Part shown: positions 1 through 9,013 of the stretch, one piece after another | How positions within the stretch are numbered: the stretch's first letter is position 1 | Layout of the letters: each line of letters opens with the position of its first letter | Origin: Lysobacter enzymogenes | GTDB taxonomy: Bacteria; Pseudomonadota; Gammaproteobacteria; Xanthomonadales; Xanthomonadaceae | DNA length: 64,000 bases | Reading direction: 5' to 3' | Assembly (NCBI RefSeq): GCF_017355525.1 | Contig: NZ_CP067395.1 | Location: 1,922,001 to 1,986,000, forward strand | Made by a program: the position numbers and the translations under genes | The notes under the pieces: generated by a model | What the model was told of the DNA's origin: nothing | Database searches by the model: none | What the model saw: the letters and a program-made list of their open reading frames with translations, nothing else

Positions 1-1
1 G

Positions 2-142
2 ATCGGCGTGGCCACCTCGTCGGGCGAGCGCGATACGCCTCAGCAGTTGTTGCAGATCGCCGATGCGGCGCTGTATCGGGCCAAGGCCGAGGGACGCGAT
101 CGGGTGGTCGGCGGCGATCGTGCGGCGGGCGCCGTGGAGTAA
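2..142 (+). CDS. GGDEF-domain protein, C-terminal fragment (diguanylate cyclase)
   Basis: The first 46 codons of the window read as the end of a GGDEF domain: IGVAT, then a short loop, then ADAALYRAKAEGRDRV and a stop. This is the usual last helix of diguanylate cyclases, which make cyclic di-GMP. The catalytic GGDEF motif and any sensor domain lie left of the window, so activity cannot be judged. It is the family, not the exact gene, that is supported. Confidence 0.85.
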   Translation: MGVATSSGERDTPQQLLQIADAALYRAKAEGRDRVVGGDRAAGAVE

Positions 143-334
143 CGGCGCCGTCGCTTGCGCCGCCGTTCCGGAGCAAGGCCGGAACCCGTCGATTGCGCTT
201 CCGATCTCTCGCGCCGGAGCCTGTCGTGCAGGGCGATCAGCGGCGCGGTCGCGATGGCGCGATCTGAAACGAGAGCGTCGGGGCTGAAGTCCCTCGCACA
301 ACAACAGTCCCTCCCGCCAGAGCAACTTCTTTCA

Positions 335-368
335 CAAAAAAGCCCGGGGCGGCAACGCCGCCCCGGGC
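335..368 (-). terminator. Rho-independent terminator
   Basis: A perfect 12-bp GC stem (342-353 paired with 357-368) with a 3-nt loop is followed on the minus strand by a T run (complement of 336-341). It lies just downstream of the small exported-protein gene at 386-556 and would end its transcript. Confidence 0.85.
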
Positions 369-385
369 CGGTGCGACATCCGGCT

Positions 386-556
386 TCAGACGCAAACGCG
401 CCCGACCGGGCGCCCGCTCTTGTCGTACAGCAGCTTCTCGACCTTGCCGCTCGGGCACGGCTGCGGGATCGGCTTGAAGATGTCGGCGGCGGCGTGGGCG
501 GCGAAAGCCAACAGGCCGGCGGCGGCCAAGGCCGCGAAGGTGTGCGATTTCTTCAT
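386..556 (-). CDS. Small exported protein of unknown function
   Basis: A 56-residue product starting MKKSHTFAALAAAGLL has a clear signal peptide ending near AHAAA, leaving a mature part of about 32 residues with two cysteines (PQPCPSGKV and RVCV) that could form a disulfide. I chose the ATG at 556 because it begins directly with the signal peptide; a longer reading frame upstream is low complexity. A strong terminator follows. A second tiny exported protein at 791-1000 has a similar plan (signal peptide plus two cysteines). I do not recognise a family. Confidence 0.65.
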   Translation of the reverse strand: MKKSHTFAALAAAGLLAFAAHAAADIFKPIPQPCPSGKVEKLLYDKSGRPVGRVCV

Positions 557-790
557 GGGTGGTTCGACTCGCTGGGCGAACCGGCAATGTGGTGGCGAAG
601 GCAGTGGAAACCCCGGTCCGTACGGAATCCTGCCGGGGCCCACCATGCGCAAGGGGCGCCGGGCTGGCAAGTGCGATCGCGCGGGCGGTGGCGTTTTTTT
701 GGCCAAACCGGTTAAGGATTCGCAACCTCGGCGTTGATCGCAGCAGGTGTCGCGACGCCGCGCGCAAACCCTACGCCAGCGTGCGGCGGC

Positions 791-1000
791 TCAGCGCGCG
801 GCTTCGACCGGCACGCAGGTCCACACGATCCGGCCGTCGCTCTGCGCGGCGGCGACCGCCAGCTCGCCGGCACCGCAGACCGCCGCCGATTTGGGCTTGT
901 TGCTGCGGTCGGTGCCGCTGTTGCCCTGGCCTTCCGCCATCGCCGCGCCGCAGATCGCCAACATCAGCAGCGCAGCGGCCAAGATCGTTTTGTCGCGCAT
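791..1000 (-). CDS. Small exported protein of unknown function
   Basis: A 69-residue product starting MRDKTILAAALLMLAICG has a signal peptide cleavable after AMA. The mature part contains VCGAGELAVAAAQSDGR and WTCVP, so two cysteines probably form one disulfide. The ATG at 1000 has a good purine-rich ribosome site (GGAAGGGAC) directly upstream, which decides the start against the longer frame. Same strand and design as the 386-556 gene. Function unknown. Confidence 0.65.
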   Translation of the reverse strand: MRDKTILAAALLMLAICGAAMAEGQGNSGTDRSNKPKSAAVCGAGELAVAAAQSDGRIVWTCVPVEAAR

Positions 1001-1293
1001 GTCCCTTCCCCTCGAAAGCCGCATCCGCGCGGCGAAGCGCTGAGCCTGAGCGCGCGCCGCGACGGCGGCAAGCAGGCTCGGACGGACGGCGAGCCGCAGC
1101 GGCGGCGGGACGCGTCTAGTGCATTGGTCACGTTGACCGGCGCGGTGCGCGGCTTGCATGCTGGCCCGGCCCGGCGGCCGCGACAGGGGGAACTGCGCGA
1201 CGCCGCCGCACCGCTGCACACCCTCCTCGCGCGACGCGGCACGGACGACGCCTCGCCGCTCCGGGCGTCCGCCCGCCAACGCCGGAACCGACC

Positions 1294-2616
1294 ATGACCC
1301 GACCGCACGCCGCCGTACCGCTCGCCCTCGCCGTCGCCGCGATTTCCTGCGCGCTCGCCGCGCCCGCGCAGGCCGCGCCGGCGCCGGCCGAACCCACCGC
1401 GCTGCGCTGCGGCAAACTGTTCGACGCGCGCAGCGGCAAGCTGCTCGGCCCGCATACGGTGACCGTGCGCGACGGCAAGATCGCCGACGTCCAGGCCGGC
1501 CTCAACGACGTCGCCGGCGCGCGCGCGGTCGATCTGTCGCAGCACACCTGCACGCCGGGCTGGACCGACCTGCACGTGCACCTGGGCGGACAGTCCAGCG
1601 CGCAAAGCTATTCCGAAGGCTTCCGCCTCGACCCGGTCGACTTCGCGTTCCGCGCGGTCGGCTACGCCAACAAGACCTTGATGGCCGGCTTCACCAGCGT
1701 GCGCGACCTCGGCGGCGAAGTCAGCCCGCACCTGCGCGATGCGATCAACCAGGGCCTGGTCAGCGGCCCGCGCATCTGGGCGGCGGGCAAGTCCATCGCC
1801 ACCACCGGCGGCCACGCCGATCCCACCAACGGCATGAACGACGCGCTGTCGCACCTGATCGGCCCGCCCGGCCCGACCGAGGGCGTGATCAATTCCATCG
1901 ACGACGCCCGCCAGGCGGTGCGCCAGCGCTACAAGGAAGGCAGCGACGTCATCAAGATCACCGCCACCGGCGGCGTGCTGTCGTACGCCAAGTCCGGCGA
2001 CGCGCCGCAGTTCACCATCGAGGAGGTCAAGGCCATCGTCGACACCGCCAAGGACTACGGCTATCGCGTCGCCGCGCATGCGCACGGCGAGGAAGGCATG
2101 AAGCGCGCGGTGCTCGGCGGCGTCACCAGCATCGAGCACGGCACCTACATGAGCCCGGAGGTCATGGCGCTGATGAAGCAGCGCGGCACCTGGTACGTCC
2201 CGACCATCTACGCCGGCCGCTTCGTCGCCGACAAGGCCAAGATCGACGGCTATTTCCCCGACGTGGTGCGGCCGAAGGCGGCGCGGATCGGCGCGATGAT
2301 CCAGCAGACCGCGGCCAACGCCTACAAGAACGGGGTCAAGATCGCGTTCGGCACCGACATGGGCGTCGGCCCGCACGGCGACAACGCGCGCGAGTTCGTC
2401 TACATGGTCGAAGCCGGCATCCCGGCGGCGGTGGCCTTGCAGGCGGCGACGATCCGCGCGGCCGAAGTGCTCGGCGTCGAGGACCAGGGCACGATCGAGA
2501 CCGGCAAGCGCGCCGACATCGTCGCGGTCAAGGGCGATCCGATCGCCGACATCAAGACGGTGCTGGACGTGGCGTTCGTGATGAAGGACGGCGCGGTGTA
2601 CAAGCAAGCGCTGTAA
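1294..2616 (+). CDS. Exported metal-dependent amidohydrolase
   Basis: A 440-residue amidohydrolase-superfamily protein with an N-terminal signal peptide (about residues 1-28, ending AQAAP). The metal-binding HxH is at D92-LHVH96. Later come VIKITATGG, where the carboxylated lysine is expected, [15 protein letters not shown] and GTDMGVGP, which supply the remaining metal ligands. The family (imidazolonepropionase/Xaa-Pro dipeptidase-like, PF01979) cleaves amide bonds of small peptides or cyclic amides. Periplasmic location follows from the signal peptide. Substrate cannot be inferred. It appears monocistronic, with a terminator at 2646-2676. Confidence 0.88.
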   Translation: MTRPHAAVPLALAVAAISCALAAPAQAAPAPAEPTALRCGKLFDARSGKLLGPHTVTVRDGKIADVQAGLNDVAGARAVDLSQHTCTPGWTDLHVHLGGQSSAQSYSEGFRLDPVDFAFRAVGYANKTLMAGFTSVRDLGGEVSPHLRDAINQGLVSGPRIWAAGKSIATTGGHADPTNGMNDALSHLIGPPGPTEGVINSIDDARQAVRQRYKEGSDVIKITATGGVLSYAKSGDAPQFTIEEVKAIVDTAKDYGYRVAAHAHGEEGMKRAVLGGVTSIEHGTYMSPEVMALMKQRGTWYVPTIYAGRFVADKAKIDGYFPDVVRPKAARIGAMIQQTAANAYKNGVKIAFGTDMGVGPHGDNAREFVYMVEAGIPAAVALQAATIRAAEVLGVEDQGTIETGKRADIVAVKGDPIADIKTVLDVAFVMKDGAVYKQAL

Positions 2617-2645
2617 ACGCGTTCGGCGTCGTCGGGTCCGATGCG

Positions 2646-2676
2646 AACCCCGGTCGCGCAGGCGGCCGGGGTTTTT
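2646..2676 (+). terminator. Rho-independent terminator after the amidohydrolase
   Basis: AACCCCGG (2646-2653) pairs with CCGGGGTT (2666-2673), followed by a T run to 2676. It lies about 30 bp after the amidohydrolase stop. Confidence 0.75.
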
Positions 2677-2750
2677 CGTTTGCGCGGCGTCTTCGCGCGT
2701 CGGGACCGCGAACCGAGTCGGACCACAAACGCATCGCCGCTCTCACGATC

Positions 2751-3064
2751 GTCATTCCCGCGAACGCGGGAATCCAGGGGTTCATCCAGGCATAACGCTG
2801 AAGTCTCTGGATCCCCGCCTTCGCGGGGATGACGATTTGGGAGAGACGTGGCGAGCCCACCTTCCGTCGTTCCCGCGACAGCGGGAACCCAGGGCTTCAT
2901 CGCAACACCGCCCTGAAGTCTCCGGATCCCCGCCTTCGCGGGGATGACGACTTGAGAGGGGCGCGGCGAACCCATCTACCGTCGTTCCCGCGAAAGCGCG
3001 AACCCAAGGCTTCATCGCGACACCGCCCTGAAGTCTCTGGACCCACGCCGTCGCAAGGATGGCG
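2751..3064. repeat. Three tandem copies of a dispersed palindromic repeat pair
   Basis: Three units (2751-2834, 2866-2949, 2981-3064) each hold two short palindromes. The left arm resembles GTCATTCCCGCGAACGCGGG; the right arm resembles GGATCCCCGCCTTCGCGGGG followed by ATGACG. They are joined by a conserved linker containing CTGAAGTCTC. The third copy is degenerate. The same 84-bp unit recurs at 30005-30446 and 34619-34702, so it is a genome-wide REP-like family. It also creates spurious reading frames. Confidence 0.85.
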
Positions 3065-3615
3065 AGCGTGGGAACCGACACCACCCATCGCCGCACGCAG
3101 CCGCTGCGACTGCACACCGGCTTCACACCCCCGATCCCAGTTCCAGCAATCGCGTGCCGCCTGCGCCGACACCGGCGCCCGCCGCGTGAGCCCGGTCACG
3201 GCGACCGCCGCGGGCTCGTGCCATAACCGGTCCCGGCTCGCGTCCGCCGCCTCCCCCGTACGCGCCGCTTCGATCCGCAACGCGCGCTGCGCAACGCCCG
3301 GGATTTCCGGGCCCGCCCTCGCAAAGCGCGCCTTTCGCAACGCGTCCATCCGAGAAAAGGATTTCGCCGATGACCCCGCCGCTCCGCGCCGCCGCAGGCG
3401 CGACTCCAAGCCAGGACGGGCCCGCGCGCTGAGCGATCGTTCCATGCCGTTGCCGCAGCAAGGTCCGCCGCGGGTGCGCCCGCGGCAGGCGCCGATTCCG
3501 ACTGACCTTGCTGCGGCGCCGGCGCCATAGGGGCAGAAGCGTGCGTGCAGAAGCGAGGAGCGGGCAAAAGCGCAAGCCGCTTTCGCTGACTTCGCTGCGC
3601 TCGCTTCCAGCCCTT
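3065..3615. other. Intergenic region without a convincing gene
   Basis: About 550 bp lacking a supported gene. Two things are visible: a 20-codon ATG frame at 3370-3432 preceded by AAGGA, and a nested inverted repeat in which CCGCAGCAAGGTC (3451-3463) pairs with GACCTTGCTGCGG (3503-3515) around an inner CCGCGGG/CCCGCGG hairpin. Neither can be assigned a role. Confidence 0.4.
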
Positions 3616-4245
3616 CTAGCCTCGTGCCACGCGCGCCGCGGCCAGATACGCCGCCAACCACGCCAGCAACGCCACCCGCTGCGCCGGTGCGCCCGGCACC
3701 AGCCGCCAGTCCGCGGCCAGCACCGCCAGCGCCACCACCGCCGCGGCGAACAGCGCGATCGCGCCGAAGCGTCGCCATGCCGGCGCCGCCAGCGACGCAT
3801 ACGCCAGCAACGCCGCGCCGGGCGCGAACGCCAGCCACCACAGCATCCACGCCAACGCGTGCAGGCGGCTGGCCTGCGCGTCGAGGTCCTGCGGATCGAG
3901 CGTGGCCACGCCCTGCGCCGCCCACGCCAACGCCGACCACAGCCACAGCCAGGCGCCGATCCGCGCCGTCGCGCGCTGCCCGCGCGCGGCCTCGATCAGC
4001 GTCCACGCCACCCACGCCAGCGCCAGCCCCGGGCCGATGTAACCCAGCAGGTTGAACGCCAGCGCGCGCTCGATGCCGTGCGCGCCGAGCAGGCCGGGCG
4101 GATGCCGCCAATGCGAATAACCGTCGAGCGCCGCGCCGAAGCCGAGCAGCGCGGCCACGCAGCACAACGCGGCGGCCAGGGCGACGACGAAGGAAGATCG
4201 ATGGGCGCGGCGCGCCGCCGCGGCGGACTGGGATGAGGCCTTCAT
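3616..4245 (-). CDS. DUF998-like integral membrane protein
   Basis: A 209-residue, very hydrophobic protein with about six transmembrane segments. The segment WRHPPGLLGAHGIERALAFN followed by LLGYIGPGL matches the conserved first loop of DUF998 proteins (a His-Pro and a short Gly-containing turn before the second helix). Function in the family is unknown. It faces the YbbN-like gene, 85 bp away and divergent, so the two probably share a promoter region. Confidence 0.65.
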   Translation of the reverse strand: MKASSQSAAAARRAHRSSFVVALAAALCCVAALLGFGAALDGYSHWRHPPGLLGAHGIERALAFNLLGYIGPGLALAWVAWTLIEAARGQRATARIGAWLWLWSALAWAAQGVATLDPQDLDAQASRLHALAWMLWWLAFAPGAALLAYASLAAPAWRRFGAIALFAAAVVALAVLAADWRLVPGAPAQRVALLAWLAAYLAAARVARG

Positions 4246-4330
4246 CGCGACATGCTAGCGTGCGCGGCTTGCGGCGCGCTTGCCTCGCGCCGCCTGCGTC
4301 CCCACTTCGGACGAATCCGCTTTCGCATCC

Positions 4331-5212
4331 ATGAGCCCGCCGATGACCGCCACTGCCGCCTCTCCCCACGTATTCGACGCCACCGCCGAGCGCTTCCAGC
4401 AGGACGTGCTGCAAAAGTCGCTGCAAGTGCCGGTCCTGATCGACTTCTGGGCCGAGTGGTGCCAGCCGTGCAAGACCCTCGGCCCGATCCTGGAAAAGCT
4501 CGCCGGCGAGTACAACGGCGCGTTCGTGCTGGCCAAGGTCGACGTCGAGGCCGAGCAGCAGCTCGGCGCCGCGTTCCAGATCCGCTCGATCCCGACCGTG
4601 TTCCTGATGAAGGACGGCCAGCTCGTCGACGGTTTCGCCGAGGCGCTGCCGGAAAGCGTGGTGCGCGAATTCCTCAAGCAGCACGGCATCGAGCCGGCCG
4701 CGCCGGCCGCCGAGGAGGCCCCGGCCGAAGCCGCGCCGGTCGACCCGCACGCCGAAGTCGTGCGCCTGCGCCGCGAAAGCGCCGAGCAGCCCGACAAGCC
4801 CGAACTCAAGCTCGACCTCGCCCTGGCCCTGCTCGCCACCGGCGCGGAAGCCGAGTCGGAGCAGCTGCTCGACGCGCTGCCGGCGAACCTGGCGACCGAC
4901 GACCGCAGCGTGCGCGCCCGCGCCAAGCTCGGCTTCCTCAAGGTGGTGCGCGACGCGCCGCCGGCCGCGACCCTGGAAGCGACCCTGGCCGCGACTCCGG
5001 ACGACGCCCAGGCGCGCTACCTGCTCGGCGCGCGCCTGATCGCCGCCGGCCAGGACCAGGCCGGGCTGGAGCAGTTGATCGAACTGCTGCGCCGCGACCG
5101 CGCGTTCCAGGAAGGCTTGCCGCGCAAGGCGCTGATCGATGCGTTCCGGGTCGTCGCGGACGAGGATCTGGTCGGGGTGTACCGGCGCAAGATGTCGGCG
5201 CTGCTGTTCTGA
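4331..5212 (+). CDS. ybbN: YbbN/CnoX-like thioredoxin with TPR-type C-terminus
   Basis: A 293-residue protein. The thioredoxin fold covers about residues 14-120 with the active site W43-CQPCK, then SIPTVFLMKDG with the cis-proline. A Glu/Ala-rich linker follows, then a helical repeat region (LKLDLALALLATG, YLLGARLIAAGQ). Length and domain order match YbbN (CnoX, 284 residues in E. coli), a chaperone-redox protein that protects clients from oxidation and passes them to GroEL. Unlike E. coli CnoX, which has lost the redox-active pair, both cysteines are present here. Starts at 4331 or 4343 are possible; no strong ribosome site distinguishes them. Confidence 0.85.
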   Translation: MSPPMTATAASPHVFDATAERFQQDVLQKSLQVPVLIDFWAEWCQPCKTLGPILEKLAGEYNGAFVLAKVDVEAEQQLGAAFQIRSIPTVFLMKDGQLVDGFAEALPESVVREFLKQHGIEPAAPAAEEAPAEAAPVDPHAEVVRLRRESAEQPDKPELKLDLALALLATGAEAESEQLLDALPANLATDDRSVRARAKLGFLKVVRDAPPAATLEATLAATPDDAQARYLLGARLIAAGQDQAGLEQLIELLRRDRAFQEGLPRKALIDAFRVVADEDLVGVYRRKMSALLF

Positions 5213-5350
5213 TTCCCGGAGCCAGGGAACAAAGGCGATAAGGGGACGGGGAATGGCGGACGCGCCGGGTTGCGCGCCCGCCACCTGGCCCGCTTCAACA
5301 ATACGCATCCGTATGGCAGACTGGCCGCGCCCTTCCCCACCCCCGCGCGC

Positions 5351-5800
5351 ATGAAAGCCAACACCCTGCGAATCGGCCTGAATCTGTGGCCGCCGTTCCT
5401 GTTTTCCGGGATCCACGTGACCCGGATCGCCGCGGACTACCGCCACGCCACGGTCGAACTGCGCATGCGCCCGTGGAACCGCAACTACGTCGGCACCCAC
5501 TTCGGCGGCAGCCTGTTCGCGATGACCGACCCGTTCTGGATGCTGCTGGCGATGCAGGCGCTGGGCCGCGACTACATCGTCTGGGACCGCGCCGGCGCGA
5601 TCGAATTCGTCAAACCCGGCCGCGGCACGGTGCGCGCGCAGTTCGATCTGGACGACGACATCCTCGAGGAACTGCGCGCGGCCACCGCCGGCGGCGACAA
5701 GTACCTGCGCTGGTTCGACACCGACGTCCTCGACGCCAGCGGCGAAGTCGTCGCCAAAGTCCGCAAACAGCTGTACGTGCGGCGCAAGCGCGACCGCTGA
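5351..5800 (+). CDS. DUF4442 hotdog-fold protein (possible thioesterase)
   Basis: A 149-residue protein starting MKANTLRIGLNLWPPF. The features GIHVTRIAADYR, MRPWNRNYVGTHFGGSLFAMTDPFW and the closing KVRKQLYVRRK are those of DUF4442, related to the PaaI-type hotdog thioesterases. The YVGTHFGGSLFAM segment corresponds to the substrate-binding helix of that fold. I chose the ATG at 5351 because upstream codons are not conserved in character. Substrate is unknown. Confidence 0.75.
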   Translation: MKANTLRIGLNLWPPFLFSGIHVTRIAADYRHATVELRMRPWNRNYVGTHFGGSLFAMTDPFWMLLAMQALGRDYIVWDRAGAIEFVKPGRGTVRAQFDLDDDILEELRAATAGGDKYLRWFDTDVLDASGEVVAKVRKQLYVRRKRDR

Positions 5801-5996
5801 GCGCGGACGGCCGCGCCGCTGCGGCTTTGAGACCCGCGTCGCCATTCCTTCCGCGCCGCTGCGGTATGGAAGCACTGTCAAAAACCATGCCTGGGCCCTG
5901 CTCAGGCTTGTAAACGCGGGCACTTAAAAGCCACACTAGTCGTCACGCGGGCACTGCTGCGGCGTTATGCTGCGCAGTCGCGACACGGGGCCGCGA

Positions 5997-8027
5997 ATGT
6001 CCAACCACACAATTCCAAGCGATGCCTATCGCGCGCCGATGCCGGAAATCTCCGGCTACCGACTGCGCGAGATCATCAACCACGGCGGCTCGTCCACGGT
6101 TTACCTGGGCGAGCAAAGCGCGTTGGGGCGCGAAGTCGCGATCAAGATCATGCTGCCGCACGCGCTGGCCGACGAGGTCAGCCGGCGCCGCTTCGAGAAC
6201 GAAGTGCGCACCATCGCGCGGCTCGAGCATCCGCACGTCGTCAGCATCCACGAGGTCGGCCGCACCCGCGACGGCCTGCCCTACTACGCCATGCCGTACC
6301 TGCCGCGCGGCCATCTGGGCAAGCGCATCGAGCAGGGCTTCGCGCGCGGCGAGGCCGACGTCATCGCGATCGTCGAGCCGTTGCTGGCGGCGCTGGAATA
6401 CGCCCACGCCCGCGGCGTCGTGCACCGCGACGTCAAGGCCGAGAACGTGCTGTTCGACAACAGCGAACGGCCGCTGCTGGCCGACTTCGGCATCGCCCTG
6501 CGGCGCGGCTTCGGCGCGCGCATGACCGCGACCGGGCTGGCCGTCGGCAGCACCGCGTACATGGCGCCGGAGCAGGCGCGCGGCGAGGAAGTCGACGGCC
6601 GCGCCGACCTGTACAGCCTCGGCGTGCTGATCTGGGAAATGCTGACCGGCCGGCTGCCGTTCGAAGCGCCCGACGCGCTGTCGATGGCGGTGATGCACGC
6701 GCAGGACCCGATTCCGAAGATCTCGCCGCCGCTCAAGCACTGGCAGCGCTTCATGAACCGCGCCCTGGCCAAGCAGCCGGACCAGCGCTTCGAAAACGCC
6801 GCCGAGATGGCCGCGGCGGTCGACGAGATCAAGCACCGCGGGCAGATGAGCGGCTTCGGCCGGGCCCTGGCCACGCTGCGCCCGCTCAAGCGCTGGGCCA
6901 CCCCGGCCTGGGCCGGGCTGGCGGTGGCCGCGGTCGGCGTGGTCGCGGTCGGCTTCGGCCTCAACCGGGTCGAGAAGGACGGTTTCTTCCGGGTCGAACC
7001 CAAGCCCGCGGCCAGCGCTGCGGCCGCGGCGCCGGCCGCACCGGACCCGACCCAGGCGATGATGGCGCCGCTGCCGCAGGCGCCGCTGCAGGATTCGCTG
7101 CAGGCCGCGCGCGGCTACATCGCCGAAGGCCGTCTGGCCGCGCCGGCCGACGCCAACGCCTACAACAGCCTTCTGACCGCCTGGCATCTGGACAGCACCA
7201 ATCCGGAAGTGGCGGTGGTGGTCGACGAACTCACCCAGGCCTTCGGCGACGCGCTCGCGCGCGACCTGCGCGAAGGCCGCGACCCGCAGGCGCGCCAGCA
7301 CTTGGTCAACGCCACCGCGCTGGGCCAGCAGACCGGCACCGCCGACTCGCCGGCGCAGCGCGCGCTGCGCGAAAAGGCCGCGCAGGCCTTGCAGGCGCGG
7401 CTGGATCAGGCCGCGCGCCGCGGCGACGGCGGCGACGCCGGCAAGGTCATCGCGCTGGCCGACGAATTCGCGTTGCCGCGCACCGTCTCGACCAAGCTGG
7501 TCGCGCAGGCGCGCGGCATCGCCGGCGACGGCACGGTCGCGCGCGGCACGGTCGTCGCCAGCGCCGCGAATGCGCCGGCGGCGAGCGTGGCGGTCAGCTT
7601 CAACCCGCGCCCGGTCAGCCGCGGCGAATACGCCCGCTTCGCCAGCGCCAGCCAGCGCGCGCCGGCGCTGTGCCGCGAACGCGTGTCGCTGCTGCGCGTG
7701 CTGTCGCCGAAGGACTGGAAGGAACCCGGCTTCGGCCAGACCGAATCCGAGCCGGTGGTGTGCGTGTCGGTCACCGACGCGGAAGCCTATGCGCAGTGGT
7801 ACAGCCAGCAGACCGGCCGCCGCTACCGCCTGCCGACCGCCGAGGAAGCGCAGCGCATGCCGGTCAACGGCGGGCGTTCGCTGTCGATGTGGTCGGCCGA
7901 TTGCGGGCGCAACTGCCAGCAGCGCCAGGTCGGCGGCAACTCCTGGCGCAGCGCGCAGGCGCAGCGGCCGCTGACTTCGGGGCGCGGTTACGACGATGTC
8001 GGCTTCCGGTTGGTGCGCGAGCGCTGA
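5997..8027 (+). CDS. Transmembrane Ser/Thr protein kinase with FGE-like extracytoplasmic domain
   Basis: A 676-residue protein. The cytoplasmic Hanks-type kinase domain (about 18-280) has catalytic Lys50 (VAIKIM), the loop HRDVKAEN (143-150), DFG (163-165) and APE (190-192), so it should be active. A transmembrane helix follows at about 303-322. Outside the membrane lie an Ala-rich helical region and a C-terminal part that resembles a degenerate formylglycine-generating-enzyme/sulfatase-modifying domain (PVSRGEYARFA, YRLPTAEEAQRM, GYDDVGFRLVRER). That domain often acts as a ligand-binding module when fused to kinases. The ATG at 5997 is preferred over an upstream ATG at 5967. A terminator follows. 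Confidence 0.88.
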   Translation: MSNHTIPSDAYRAPMPEISGYRLREIINHGGSSTVYLGEQSALGREVAIKIMLPHALADEVSRRRFENEVRTIARLEHPHVVSIHEVGRTRDGLPYYAMPYLPRGHLGKRIEQGFARGEADVIAIVEPLLAALEYAHARGVVHRDVKAENVLFDNSERPLLADFGIALRRGFGARMTATGLAVGSTAYMAPEQARGEEVDGRADLYSLGVLIWEMLTGRLPFEAPDALSMAVMHAQDPIPKISPPLKHWQRFMNRALAKQPDQRFENAAEMAAAVDEIKHRGQMSGFGRALATLRPLKRWATPAWAGLAVAAVGVVAVGFGLNRVEKDGFFRVEPKPAASAAAAAPAAPDPTQAMMAPLPQAPLQDSLQAARGYIAEGRLAAPADANAYNSLLTAWHLDSTNPEVAVVVDELTQAFGDALARDLREGRDPQARQHLVNATALGQQTGTADSPAQRALREKAAQALQARLDQAARRGDGGDAGKVIALADEFALPRTVSTKLVAQARGIAGDGTVARGTVVASAANAPAASVAVSFNPRPVSRGEYARFASASQRAPALCRERVSLLRVLSPKDWKEPGFGQTESEPVVCVSVTDAEAYAQWYSQQTGRRYRLPTAEEAQRMPVNGGRSLSMWSADCGRNCQQRQVGGNSWRSAQAQRPLTSGRGYDDVGFRLVRER

Positions 8028-8054
8028 GGCGCGGCGGCGCCGGCGATGCCATCG

Positions 8055-8083
8055 AGCCCTCCCTCGCGGAGGGCTTTGTTTTT
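8055..8083 (+). terminator. Rho-independent terminator after the kinase gene
   Basis: AGCCCTCC (8055-8062) pairs with GGAGGGCT (8068-8075), followed by a T-rich run to 8083. Confidence 0.8.
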
Positions 8084-8098
8084 GGCCGCAGCCCTCCC

Positions 8099-8185
8099 TG
8101 TAGGAGCGGCGCGAGCCGCGACCGCGACACCACGCATACGGCGCGAGCTTGCGACCCCGCGGTCGCGGCTTGCGCCGCTCCTACA
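8099..8185. repeat. Long inverted repeat of the GTAGGAGCGGC type
   Basis: TGTAGGAGCGGC (from 8099) and its complement GCCGCTCCTACA (to 8185) bracket further pairing arms (GCCGCGACCGCG with CGCGGTCGCGG). This leaves a long imperfect hairpin between the kinase and DUF502 genes. Similar GTAGGAGCGGC palindromes are common between genes in pseudomonads and xanthomonads, and it is probably a dispersed repeat. Confidence 0.7.
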
Positions 8186-8283
8186 GAGGGAAGCCCGAGC
8201 GCGACGCTTCTGGACCCGCATCGGCCAAGGCCCGCACCGCCGCGCACCTCCCGACGCCGCCGCGCTCGCCTACAATCCGCGCC

Positions 8284-8967
8284 ATGCGCCCGCCCAACCT
8301 GCAACGCCTGTTCCTCACCGGCCTGCTGACCCTGTTGCCGATCTGGCTGACCTGGGTCGTGGTCAAGTTCGTGTTCGTGCTGCTGTCCGACATCAGCCGG
8401 CCGCTGATCGGGCCGCTGTTGCAGGACTTGGCGCTCGCCCATCCGCAGGCGCTGGGTTGGCTCGGCGCCGCTTGGGTACAGACGGCCCTGGCGCTGGTCG
8501 CCACCGTCGCGGTGATCCTGCTGTCCGGCGCGATGGCCCGGCGCGTGGTCGGCCAGACCCTGCTGCGCTGGTTCGAATCGCTGATCCGGCGCATCCCGCT
8601 GGCCAGCACCATCTACGGCAGCGCGCGGCAGTTGCTCGACATCCTGCAGACCAAGCCCGACGGCACCCAGCGCGTGGTGCTGGTCGACTTCCCGCATACC
8701 GAGATGAAGTCGATCGGTTTCGTCACCAAGGTCATGCGCGAAGAAGGCAGCGGACGCGAGCTGGCCGCGGTGTACGTGCCGACCACGCCCAACCCGACCT
8801 CGGGTTATCTGGAAATCGTGCCGGTCGAGAAGATCACCCCGACCGACTGGAGCGTGGACCAGGCGATGAGCTTCATCATCTCCGGCGGCGCGGTGTCGCC
8901 GGCGACGATTCCGTTCTCCGTGCCGACCAGTAAAATCAATGATTTGAACGATAACAGCCGAGACTGA
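8284..8967 (+). CDS. DUF502 membrane protein with prophage-replaced C-terminus
   Basis: A 227-residue DUF502 protein. It has two N-terminal transmembrane segments (FLTGLLTLLPIWLTWVVV and a second near residues 65-85), then the conserved RRIPLASTIYGSARQLLD, VLVDFP and VYVPTTPNPTSGYLEIVP. Its final codons lie in the left prophage attachment repeat. The natural end (AAAAPAAAAPDKDAPP, preserved at 24588-24638) has been replaced by phage-derived TSKINDLNDNSRD. The conserved domain is complete, so it is probably still functional. Family role is unknown. The start at 8284 is the first ATG before the membrane segment. Confidence 0.85.
   Translation: MRPPNLQRLFLTGLLTLLPIWLTWVVVKFVFVLLSDISRPLIGPLLQDLALAHPQALGWLGAAWVQTALALVATVAVILLSGAMARRVVGQTLLRWFESLIRRIPLASTIYGSARQLLDILQTKPDGTQRVVLVDFPHTEMKSIGFVTKVMREEGSGRELAAVYVPTTPNPTSGYLEIVPVEKITPTDWSVDQAMSFIISGGAVSPATIPFSVPTSKINDLNDNSRD
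8872..8924 (+). repeat. attL (left attachment repeat)
   Basis: Begins TTCATCATCTCCGGCGGCGC. The first 30 bp (8872-8901) are identical to 24534-24563, and it continues to 8924 with two mismatches. It lies in frame within the last codons of the DUF502 gene, so integration regenerates most of that gene. Confidence 0.92.
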
Positions 8968-9013
8968 CTAGCTCGACACGAACTCCTATTCACTTTTCGG
9001 TGTATCGCTTTGG

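Noticed and set aside
2897..5923. 1008-codon minus-strand open frame
   Set aside because: It runs antisense through the YbbN-like and DUF4442 genes and through palindromic repeats. It is a high-GC shadow frame.
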